Origin: Flectonema sp. DT1601
Taxonomy: Eukaryota > Euglenozoa > Diplonemea > Diplonemida > Diplonemidae
Length of the DNA: 64,000 nucleotides
Reading direction: 5' to 3'
Assembly (NCBI GenBank): GCA_964019425.1
Contig: OZ025807.1
Location: forward strand, 248,001-312,000
Part shown: piece after piece, positions 10,741-22,004 of the stretch
How the letters are laid out: each line of letters begins with the position of its first letter
How positions within the stretch are numbered: the first letter of the stretch is position 1
The notes under the pieces: model-generated
The model's database searches: none
Seen by the model: the letters and a program-made list of their open reading frames with translations, nothing else
Told to the model about the DNA's origin: nothing
Position numbers and translations under genes: made by a program

Positions 10741-12618
10741 TCTTTTTCTTTTTTTCAGTTTTCTTCTTTTTTTTTTTTTTTTCCTACTTAAACCGAGGGC
10801 GGGGTGAAGGTGAAGATGTGGAGATGGTTTTTTTTTTCTTTTTTTTTCTTTTTTTTTTCTTTTTCATGGTTTCGTTTCTGTTTTTCCCCCTCCTTTTCTA
10901 TTTAATTTCTGGTGGTATTCTACGGACTCGGCTGACTGATTTTTATCTTCTTATTTTGCTCCAAGATGAAATCAAAGGAAACCACAAATTGAATGCTGGC
11001 TACCATGCTTTCCGCTTAGTATTTTGTTTTCTTTTCAATTTTTTTTTTTTTTTTTTCCACTACCGTGCACATATTAGCCAACAACCAAGCTAACCGAACC
11101 GGTGAAGTCTTATCCCAAAGACTTGGTGGTGTGAAAAGGAGGGATCCACGACTGTCAACAAGACGAGAAGTGGGTGCATTTTGTGTTGGGAAAGGTAGAG
11201 AGAGGGGAACCTGAAAGTCGCCAACTCCGAGAAAGTGAACATAAATAATGTGGGGGGAAAAAAAGCGGGACAAAGACAAAAAAAGATTGTAAGGGAGAGA
11301 AGCTTTTAAAAGAAGAAAAGATTATAAAATTATTATTTGCATTTTTTTTTTTATTTATTTTATTCTTTTTTTTTTTTTTGATAGAATACAACCCTATGCG
11401 GAGTTGCCTTTTAAAGTCGAAGATTCAAAACTTTGCGGCATGTGAAAAAACAAAGTGATGCGAGCTGTCATATAGGTACAAGATTCACTGAGACACTAGA
11501 TGTTGAACTTGCGCCAGCAAGAAACAAAATATAAATTAAAGTGTTGGTGGAGGCCCGGAAGCGCTCAAATCTTGTGGTATGTGCGTGTGTGTGTGTTGTG
11601 TGTTGTGATAGTGTGATCAGGAAAAAAAGAATATACTGTCACACAATTTTTAAATAATAACCCGTTCATCCAGCTAACATGAACACGTACTCACATAACA
11701 TACTGAACTCCGAGCAGTAACTTTCTAAAAACCCAATACTTTTTTCGCAACTCAACAAAAAGGCAAAAATTTTCATATCAAGATATTTGTTTTCATTTTT
11801 TGCACAAATGTGCATTTTTTTTTTTTAATTTTTTTTTTTTTTTTTTGTGTCAACTCAACTCGTAAACCAGCACCGAGAAGTCTTTTATTAAATTTAGAAA
11901 ATAGTACAATGACGATTTTGGTTTTTTTTTTTTTTTTTTTTTTAATTTTTTTTTAAAAAAAAAGAATAATGGTAAAAGAAATGACAACAAAAAAAAATTA
12001 AAAACGTGAACTTCTTCACACATAGGGGTTGGGACTTATTTAGATACAAGTAGGAAAAACGCCTTGCAAAGAAGTCGACATTGAACAACCTTTCTCATCA
12101 ACGTCTTATCGTAGCGGTACACCGAGGGAGGGGAAGCGGAAGTACTTATGCATCATAGCTTGTTTGTTTTGCTTGTAAAAGTAATAAGGCGTTCACGGTA
12201 TGCAGAAACTATCCTATTGAATTGGGCGTTCTGACTAGAAAATTAAAAACATAGAAATATTTAAAAAGGGAAAAAAAAAAAAAAAAACAGAAAAAAGGGA
12301 CTACTCACATCACGTCCACTGTCTTTTTCAGACCCCATGGTTGGTATTATTGCTCAGTCGCAACCCGTGTACTTACACTACAAATTATTAAGTTTGACCC
12401 GCACTGTTTTTTTAACGTGTGTTCCATCCTTCGCTTTATTGATGAATTCATCTTTTGACGAAGTTAATAGCGTTCATCTACTAGTAAGAAAATAGAATAT
12501 AGTATAGGCGTGTGCTTGCAAAAAAAAAAAAAAAAAAAAAAGAAGAAGAAGAAAAAAAAAAACTTCAAACCTTCTTCGACTGCGAGCTAAGGAAGATCAC
12601 CCTCATTATTGTTTTGTT

Positions 12619-12657
<39 letters not shown>

Positions 12658-12892
12658 AGTACATAAATATTCAAAATGCCGTTTAGTAAAAATACCTAAA
12701 GGCTTCGCAAAAACTTTTTTTCCCCCCTTTTTTTTTGAAGAACCAAAAAAGTGCAATAACCTGCACATGGCACAACAAAAAAGAAGAAAAAAGAAAAAAA
12801 AAAAAAATCCGCTTTAGTGCGAATGGTGGGACCTGAAAGAAGAGAGAGAGCTCTTTTGACCGCAGTAACTGCTATTATTTAATTTAGGGCAA

Positions 12893-13082
12893 TGGCCCAA
12901 AATACCCCACTTTTTTTGCAAATGGCCCAAAATACCCCAAAGTGGCCCAAAATACCCCGAAGTGGCCCAAAATACCCCGAAGTGGCCCAAAATACCCCAA
13001 AGTGGCCCAAAATACCCCAAAGTGGCCCAAAATACCCCAAAGTGGCCCAAAATACCCCAAAGTGGTCCAAAATATACCGAAC
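12893..13082 (+). repeat. 20-bp tandem array, left arm
   Basis: Eight contiguous copies of TGGCCCAAAATACCCCAAAG run from 12923 to 13082, with some units having GAAG in place of AAAG and a diverged last unit. One outlying unit is at 12893, separated by a T-rich spacer. The 20-bp unit is not a multiple of three and has no stop in most frames, so the array yields overlapping repeat ORFs that are not real proteins. Confidence 0.95.
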
Positions 13083-13217
13083 CCGGCTTTGGGAACTTGT
13101 AAATCAGGATAATGTGTGTACAGAAACTGGAAGTGATGATTTTTTTTTCGCTGTTCACTACAAGTTGTAACTTTTTCCACTGCCAATTTTTTTTTTTTTT
13201 TTTTCTTGTTTTTTTTC

Positions 13218-13250
<33 letters not shown>

Positions 13251-14680
13251 CTTGAAACTTTTTTTTTGGAACCTGCCTTGCCAGTATTTCTGTGTCACTT
13301 GGACAAAAGCTTTTTGCCGTCCCATTTTACTTTCTATTCAGCACACTCATCTGTGGATTTATGGTAATGGATTGATTGAAAGCTAATAACACAAACGGTC
13401 AAGGATGTGATGACTTGGGAAATGATAAAAGTAATCTTCTTTCTGGAACTTCTGCTCAGTACATGCAAATGCATCTTGACACGCGGGAACCCTTCGGGCA
13501 GTACTGCGCTCTTGATAATTCAAAGTAGCCTTAAAAAAGCTCTCATGCTTGCATGAGTTAGATACCCTGATAACCCGGTCAGAAACAGGAGTGTCGCTTG
13601 CGACCAGGCTGTCTGTAACTCGCAGGTGTCTTGACTTTGAAATTCGGTTGGAATGACGTGTAAGAGGACAGCAGTTCTCTGTAAGGTGACCCAGCCCTGC
13701 ACACATACCGTTCTTTGCATGCACTCAGTAAAACTTCCAGAGGCTGAGAATACTATCAAGACCTGACGAACAACCCAACCTATCCGTGAGTATTTGTCTT
13801 TGCTAATCTCGTCAAGTGAACATCATACAAACGTTATCTCAACATCCGTGTGCGCTTAAGGTGTACGGGTGTTATCTTCCTCATCTCGATTTAGCCCTGC
13901 ACCACCTGCAGATTCTCGAAGGAAACTGGTTGCCTACGATGCTTCGTTCAGTAAAGTGTTCAGGTTCCTAATCACAAATGTTTTCATTCTCTCTAGGCTT
14001 TTACTCTTTTACTATGAACTTTTATTCTCAATCTCTAAGATGCCCGAAACATAGTTGAAACTCAACCTGCTGCCACTGAAACTCAGCCAAAAAAATAGTA
14101 TAAGCAAGATCCACTGCTAAAGCAAAGTAGCTTAAAGAGATTAAGAAAATCTCTAAGTGTGTAGCTGACTATGTGTCTGCACATATGAAAAAAGTTGGAG
14201 GAATTGCTAGTTTGCTGAGTTATATTCGTAGCAGCTTCACGGTGACGGCGGCCTTACTGAGAATTATCCCTGGTTGTTATGTGTTGAAAGCTACAGGTTA
14301 TGGCGTCAAAATAACACTCGCGTGGGTGGTTGCTCTCTTCGGAAAGCATAACTTCAGACCCGTCAATTCGCAGCGCTTATATCTGCACACATTAATTAGT
14401 TGAACGAGTTCAAGTCACTTCCCTGCATAGCAGATCCGTGTCCTCTGTACTAACGCTATACTAAGTGTGACTGTGGCTGATACACGTAATGGTTGGGTTC
14501 TTTAAGTACTCAGGACTGGTTGCTTGCTAATGTGAATGCTGACGTTCGAATTGCCCAAACTTTCGAGTAAATTTAGGTGACCTGTCTGGTGCTTGTGATG
14601 CTCTAAACCCTGATGGTTGTATGAGTAATACCTGGTGACTGTGACCCATCCTCATACCCAGCTATGTGGTTGGGACCCCA
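13083..14680. other. 1.6 kb spacer between inverted arrays
   Basis: The first 200 bp are T-rich. The rest (about 13300-14680) is nearly free of homopolymers and more balanced than the surrounding region. It contains frames such as the plus-strand stretch at 14185-14403 (GGIASLLSYIRSSFTVTAAL), but no intact gene or known family. It may be the body of a mobile element of which the arrays are the ends, or an old insertion. Confidence 0.4.
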
Positions 14681-14838
14681 GGGTATTTTGGGCCACTTTG
14701 GGGTATTTTGGGCCACTTTGGGGTATTTTGGGCCACTTTGGGGTATTTTGGGCCACTTTGGGGTATTTTGGGCCACTTTGGGGTATTTTGGGCCACTTTG
14801 GGGTATTTTGGGCCACCAGGTGGGGTATTTTGGGCCAT
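14681..14838 (-). repeat. 20-bp tandem array, right arm (inverted)
   Basis: Seven copies of the same 20-bp unit as at 12893-13082, in the opposite orientation, plus an outer eighth unit at 14823-14838 after a short CCAGG interruption. The outermost units of both arms share ATGGCCCAAAATACCCCAC, and the flanks show weaker matching inverted sequence. The arms could form a hairpin about 160 bp long. Confidence 0.95.
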
Positions 14839-17800
14839 AACCCTTTAATTTATTTCCCCCTTTTATTTTTTTTTTTTTTCTTTATTTAAAAAAAAAAACC
14901 AGGATTGGCACGTAGTTTCCGCGCCGAAAGCTGTTTTTTTTTGTTGAGCACATAAATAAAAAAAATTAAATAAAAAGAGCGGTTTTTTTTTTTTTTTTTT
15001 TTTAAAATTTTCCATCCATCCTACCTAAAGGAGTTAGTGGCTGTAAAAAAGACCAATCAAAAAAGTAAGCAAAAAAATAATGGGACTTTCTCAATTTTTT
15101 ATTTTTTTTTTTAAAAAGTAGGTTTTGAGTCGTACACAAACCCATTAACCAAGGAGAATAAAGTGCCTCCTTGGCAATGTGATAGATAAAAAGATTTTTT
15201 CGGCAAGGCTCAGCATACATTAACTTAGTATTGTAAGCTGACCTCCACTAGTATAAGATACGGACAATAGCTACTGCATTCAACATAACGCTATGGCAGG
15301 ATACTCCTGCGAACGAGGGGCTGAACACCAAAATAGTAGGAAAGGTGTGAAAAAAAAGAAACAATAATAACAAACGCAGTTTGTTATTAAATACGATAAT
15401 AAATGTGTTTAAAAGTCCCACAGAAAAAAGAAAAAAAAAAAAAAACACAAGAACTTAAACATTAATCGCAAAAAAGCAAATGCACAGAATTTGTAAGACC
15501 TACAAGAACAATACATATTTTTTTTAAAAACACAATCTAAGATCACTGTTGCTTTGAGAGCAAGCTACAATCTACGAATTTTCGTTTTTTTTTTGTTTTT
15601 TTTTTTTTTCAATTTTGTGGTTCACCAAGTAATATTACAACTAAGAGGCTTAATTTTTGTTGGATTCCTCCTATATATAACTCCCTGAAAAGTTTTTAAA
15701 AAAAAAAAAAGATAAATAATAACTTAACGTTTTTGTTGCCTTTTATCGTCCAAAAGAGAAGATTCGAACGACTTTATGACGACATTACTGCAACAAGACA
15801 AAAAAAAAAAAAAAACGAGCGGTAAACGCTGAGTACACTTAAGACCCTAAAAGCCAAATAAAGGACACGGATGTAAGAAATACAAGGAGGCAATATTATG
15901 CCAAAAATATCTGACTTCTCAGAATGAATGGAAAAAAAAAAGACTTGTTTGCTAAATCATCCCTGGAGGACACTTCAGTCAAATTTCCTACCAGCAGATC
16001 CCACAGCAAGCAATCAAGCAGCATGTGGAAGGTTGTACCTACACCTTACTATTAACAGATAATTTTTCTTAATATTTTTTTTTTTTTTCCCCCTGCGGTT
16101 GATTGATTAAAAAGGGTGCAAGGGTCAGCCACCTAATTACCCAACAGTGAATAAAGAAATTTTTCAATTTTTTTTTTTTTTTTTTAAAAAGTTTTTCGTC
16201 ATATCCTCAATTTGAAGAAAAAGGAAAAAATAAAAAGGGAAAGAGTGAATAGATAACAGCTTCAGGACGTTATGCCAGGGAGTACTTGGTATTGAGTACC
16301 AGATTTACTCGCAGCTGCTTAAATTCAAGAAAAATAAAATAATAATGGAAGACAACTAAGTGCAATTTAAGACAACGCTTCGATCTTGTGTACAGAGTAG
16401 CACCAGACTATCGGTAGACTATCGGTAGGGTCATTAGTAGCCAACATCTATTTTATAAAAGCCTTCGCCAATTGACCACTGGTGAATAATAGCTACACAA
16501 TAGCGACACAAGGAAGGGTTTTTTTTTTTTTTTTTTTTAGAATATGATTTCAAAAAGGTGGGAGGGGTGAAAAGAGGGAAAAAAAACCAAAGAATTATAT
16601 GAGAATTGACGAAGAATTCACGTGAGTCAGAAAAATTCTCTCATCGATAAGAGCACTTCTGTCCACGGAGAGCCTTATTACCTCCTTAGTAAAGGAACAA
16701 AATAGATTGACCAAGGAAAACCAAAAATTAATAAAATATTAATACCATAAAACGTGCAATTCCCTGTATCCGTCCGCCCGAACCGAGTGAACTGTCAGAT
16801 TAGTCGAGGTACAGAGGAATATGGTAAGTTTGTTGTTTTTATTTAAAAAAAAAAAATAACAGAGGAGGAAAAAAAAAAAGAAAAATATTTTTCGCATGTG
16901 AGTGAGAATTTGCCCAACAGAAGAGCTACGCTAACTAAAAATCTCAACGCGTACAAAAATGTGTCTACGGAACTTCTTTTTTAACTTGAGGCGAACTAGT
17001 TTGTAGATAGCGACAACGTCAAAAACCAGGGAACTGCTCGTCATTGCCAAGCCTCGACAAGACCACATGAACGAGGCAAACAGGCTTCCACGACAGCAGC
17101 ATGTTACTAAACTAGATTAAAAACTCACCACACAAGAAAGAAGCCTGTGACCTGTTAAATTGAGGAATCGTGAATCATTATAATATTTTTTTTTTTTCGA
17201 GAAGAAATTACTGTATTAAGTCATTTAGGAAATAGAACAAGTCGGAAAATCAAGAATGGCCTTTCCGAAAAACAAGAAGCAAAGCTCCCACATGTTTAGC
17301 AGTGGATGAGTGCATTTAAAAAAATAATTCGCGAGAATAAAAAAAAAAAAAAAGTCATTCGGAATTCATCAACAATCCAAAGACATAATTCCGCCGATTA
17401 GAAAAATAGCAAAATCATTCATTTATATTACCCTCGTTGACCCTTATGTTCGAACATCATGCGACTTAACACACTCTCTTTAAAGAACAGTGTACTCACG
17501 GAACTTTAGAACAGACATGGATCAACATCAAGGTAGGACGTCATCCAAGGAGAGGAAGTCAAGCAAAAGAAAAAAAGTACTAAAAGGCTTATTTTTTTTT
17601 TTTTTCCTCAAATATACAACAAGAACTTTTTTTTAAAAAAAGGTGCTCGCGAGTTTTCAAAAGAAAGGGAAAACAAAAAAAAAAAGAGAAATTGACAACA
17701 GACGGTTATTTAGAAGAAAAAAAAAAAGAAGGAAGGGGGGAAAAAAAAAAAAACGAGCAATTATCCAAAAAGAACAATCATCTTACAATGGTTTGCAAGA

Positions 17801-19341
17801 AAAACTCGTTTTTCTTTTTTTTTGGCATCTTCAGTTTTATATTTACTAACAAAAACAAAAAAAAAAAAAAAAAAAAAAAAGTACTTTTGTACTCGCAGTA
17901 CGGATGGCAGCAAAAAAAAAATTTCGATCTTTATTGTGTTCTCGCAATGATGAAATAGGGTCTTCCTATGACTAGCCTTGAAAAAGGAAACAAAAAAGAA
18001 TTTTAAAAAAAAAAAATGAAAAACGAGAGGATACGACGCAATGAATGAGGGGGAAAAAAAAGTGAGAGGGGAAAAAAAATAGAACGATGGGGAAAAAAAG
18101 CTGGGATGGGAAAGCAACAATAAAATAACGCTCCATTTTGTTTAATCAAAAGTAGAAAAGGGGAAAAGTCTTTGCAAAGCCTGCCCTGTAAGTTGATAGG
18201 TAACAACCGCAGTTGAAAAAGTCACACAAAAAGTGTGATTCCTCATTTATTTATTTATTTATCTTCATCAGGCTGATTAACGCTGAACGTCATCAAAGTA
18301 CCACAGAAAAAAAAGGTATTTAAAAAAAAAAATAAAAAAAATTTTCAACAAGAATAAGACACGTTGGTTCAGAAGGCAGTGACTCAGTTTATCTATAACT
18401 AAAAAATAGCGGTGCTCTTTTATCGAGAGGGAAGAAGAAAAAGAAGGAAAAAAAAAAAGAAGAAGAAAATATTCCGTCGATAAAGCAACCACATCTCGTA
18501 TTGTAAATTATTTCTCACAAACAGGTAGCATATGAGTTCATTAAATTTAAACTGCTAGTTAGTTTTTTATCCAACATTACTATAAATAATGAGTGCCTAG
18601 GGAGGTGACTCACAGAAACAGAGGACCCAATCCATAGCATTTCAAATATCATTAATAAAACAAGGTGCGAACGAAAAAAATAAATCTGCAACACCTGCTT
18701 CAAAACTTACTTAATTACCTCTTACTGTAACAGAGGAGATGTGCTACGGACAAAAAATGACTCCACAATGAAGCCGTGAATTGTGTATCGCAATAAGAAG
18801 AACAATAAAAAAAAGAACAACAAAGCCGCAACTAACAACCTGCGTAAGCAATTCGCTTATATCGGATTAATCTCCGAGTGTAGTGCATCGAAGGGACTTA
18901 GAATACGATTTTTTTCTTTTTTTTTTTTTTTTTTTTTTTTAAATTATTAATAAAAAAAGGATACATTCCTACCCAACCTTGCACCCTTCCCTTTTTCTTA
19001 TTTTAAAACGGAAATACAGTAAGAAAAGGGACGAGGGTGGCTGGGTATGAATTAGCGAAGAGGATTACCATCGACACCGGTCCCGTATTTAGGTATACCA
19101 ACATACGGAAAGAACCGGAAATATTAAATCGTGATAATCACAAATCGGTGACAATGCGCAATGTCCTAACTTAGATGAATGGAATAAACCCTTCAACGTT
19201 TCTATATCTCAATCTAATCGGCATTTAGAGTTGGCCCGGCAGAACCTATTCTTTGACCCGAGGAAACTCCTGTCTATGGACCACGCGGGTGTATGTGTTG
19301 TTATTTTTGTGTATTGTGTCGTGGTAGTGTGTGTTTGGTTG

Positions 19342-19366
19342 CGTGTGTGTGTGTGTGTGTTGTGTG
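19342..19366 (+). repeat. GT microsatellite
   Basis: A run of GT dinucleotides with one interruption, followed by a long T run. Confidence 0.8.
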
Positions 19367-19459
19367 TTTTTTTTTTTTTTTTTTTTTAATTATTTTATTT
19401 TTATGTTATCATTTATTATTTTGTTTTTCCTCCCCTCTTCTTCTTCCTCTTCTTTTCAG

Positions 19460-19579
19460 ATGGCTCATTGTAAAGAAAACAAAAAAAAAGGGGAGGGAAA
19501 ATTTTTAGACCATCAACGTCGTCGAAAAGTAAGTATGACATCTAAGCAGAATCACTGCAAAGAAAATTTGGGTGAGTGA
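19460..19579 (+). CDS. possible small plus-strand ORF or exon (39 residues)
   Basis: A long pyrimidine tract ends in TTTTCAG directly before an ATG. The frame runs 39 residues to TGA, is Lys/Arg-rich and contains two Cys-Lys-Glu-Asn blocks (HCKEN near each end). Two donor-like sites lie in or at the end of the frame (GTAAGT at 19531 and GTGAGT at 19572), so it could be a first coding exon. It is on the opposite strand from all secure genes. No family is recognised. Confidence 0.22.
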   Translation: MAHCKENKKKGEGKFLDHQRRRKVSMTSKQNHCKENLGE

Positions 19580-20350
19580 CATATATCACAATTTGAAAAA
19601 AAAAACAGAAACCAAAGTGGCAAACAGACACATACTGCATTCTTGACGCAAAAGACAAGTGTAGTTGTTTTCTTTTTTTTTTTTTTTTTTCTCCTTGGAG
19701 CAGCAAGGAAGCTAGTAGAACGTAAAGCCTTGTAGCATTGCATAGGTAACACAACTAGCCCAATGCACAATACAAGACGGTAACAAGTAAACCGAGGGAA
19801 TCGTCGGCATAGAAGGCTGGCTACAGCTTTCTATTTTAATTTTAAACAGACTTAAATAACAGAAACCATAGTCGGACTGCATTGATGTGGCATACGATGA
19901 CCAAAACACTTCCATCGCAAAGCCGACACTTTAACTGACGTGAAAATTTCTATGAGAAGGTAACGAAGGTTTTTTTTTCTTTTTTTTTTCTTTTTTTTTT
20001 TTTTCTCTTCTTCTTCTTCTTTTTTCCTTTTCTTTTTGTTTTTCTTCTTCAGGGGAGGGTTCTTTTTTTTTTCTTCTTCCTCTTCTTGGTTCTTCTTAAT
20101 TCCTTTTTTTTTTTTTTTTCTTCTTTTTTCTTTTTCTTCTGATTTTGCTTTCTAAATGGAAAAATATGTCGTACCTTATAAGGTAAGGTTTAACATGAAT
20201 TATTGATTTGCCTATTTCGAAAGGAGGTAAGGAGATTCAGTTTTTTTTTTTTTTTTTTTTTGCACCCTAAACAACTGGTTTTATTGTATGGTGTGTGGTA
20301 TCGAAAAAGATGAGGTCACTTAAATTTAAAAAAAAAAAAAAAAAAAAAAA

Positions 20351-20411
20351 GGGGGAAAATCTTCCACCGCTAAAAAAAAACCAAGACACCTGCAGGTTCT
20401 GTGATTAAGAA
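20351..20411 (+). repeat. dispersed repeat, copy 1
   Basis: About 60 bp containing CTTCCACCGCT, an A run, then CCAAGACACCTGCAGGTTCT and GTGAT. The same block is at 21944-22004 in the same orientation. It is flanked by A-rich sequence on both sides. Confidence 0.7.
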
Positions 20412-21943
20412 AAGAAAAAAAAAAAGAGGAAAAAAAATCAGCCGAGAGACAGGAGTGATCAATGTAGTGGTCACGCTGCAGTGCCGATCAATCATGAAAT
20501 TAAAAAAATGAGAAAAGAAAGTAAACAAAAACGTTTCTTTTCTTTTTGTTGCGGGAACTCTCAGCCAAGGAGAGATATAAAAATAGCTTTTTTTTTTTTT
20601 TTTTTTTTCCCCTTGTCAATCGTAAGCATTACTTCAAAGGTTCCCACAAAAAACCTTGAAACACATAACGAGAAAGACAAATGGGAATAAACCCTTTTGC
20701 CGCAAGAACAGAAATCATCTTGTACGTTCAGGCTTGGGCGCATACTCAGCACATCGTGTGTGAAAAGATAATCGCGGAATATTATATCCATTCCTATGGA
20801 GCACAAAGACATTGCCATTTTTGTTCTTATCACCACCAGACATTGTTTATGTTCATTTTTTTTCTTTTTTTTTTCTTATTGTTTTTTTTTTTTTTTTTTT
20901 TTTATAGTTCGCATCTTTACAATTTCAAAAAGAATAAAGAACAACGACGCCTGTATAACAGGGTTTGACAAAAAAAAGATGGAGAGGTATAAAAAAAATT
21001 AGTTTTAAAAAAAAAATGTAACACTTTCAATGCAAGCAGTATATATCTTCCCCGCCCACAAAAAAAGAAGCAGTCATGTTGTCATTTTTAATTTAGGAGC
21101 TTGGACCAAGAAGTTCAAGAAATATTGTGAATGTTAGAACAGCGTACTTCCACAGGTTTAGCATGGTACACAGAGACGGCCAAAACCAATAATAGCTCGT
21201 CTCTGCATACTTTTAGTTTAGTTCTTTTTTGCTAAAACAGTTCTATGGTGCCGGGTAACCCACATGATGGAAAAAAAAGGTGTTTTGCAGGGAAAAAACT
21301 GGAAATTAAAGAACTAGGGGTACCAAGCCAAGCAATCGGCTAGGAAGAAAATCCGTGTACGGCTTTAGAAGGCCATTCTCTGCAGCAATTGCTGGAGAAT
21401 AGCGGTTTCCACAAGGGAAACAAAAAAAAAAACAAAAAAAAAAAACAAAGAAAGACTCCTTTCTCCATAAGCGAAGAACGCTTCCGTTAGAGAAAGAACA
21501 AAAAAAAATAAACAAAAAAAAACAAGAAAAACCATGATGAAAAACCGGTCCCGGCAACGAATGACAAGAAAAAAAAGGGGGAAAATTGCTCAGAGCAGAC
21601 TAGCAATACTATTTAGACATGCTTATCCAGTCGCCTTATCGTGTCATAAAGTAGTTGCACAGGTAGAACACAATGCTTTTTATGACGAAAATATTAAAAA
21701 AAAAAAAGAGAAGTCCACAAGAAGACCAATAAATGCAAGAGAAAATTAAGTACAAAATTTATGCAATACCTACTACTCATACGATGAGCTTTCTTTCTTT
21801 CGTTTTTTTTTTTTTTTTTTTCTTTTTTGAACAACGTACTCAACCTGGAGTTCCGCAGACAAAAGTATATAATATGACATGTCGCATGTATTTCTCGAAG
21901 GATAACAGGCAACAACAATATTTGTTACTTTTTTTTGATTTCT

Positions 21944-22004
21944 GGGGAAAAAATCTTCCACAGCTTAAAAAAAAAAACCAAGACACCTGCAGGTTCTGTG
22001 ATAA
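21944..22004 (+). repeat. dispersed repeat, copy 2
   Basis: Direct copy of 20351-20411, about 1.6 kb away, differing by a few bases and A-run length. The family is unknown. Confidence 0.7.

Noticed and set aside
10503-11093. Plus-strand ORF of 196 residues
   Set aside because: Mostly poly-Phe from T runs; only the 10621-10740 part looks exon-like and is listed separately.
12879-13186. Repeated Gly-Phe-Trp-rich proteins from the 20-bp arrays on both strands
   Set aside because: The 20-bp unit lacks stops in nearly all frames, so periodic ORFs arise in every frame and strand.
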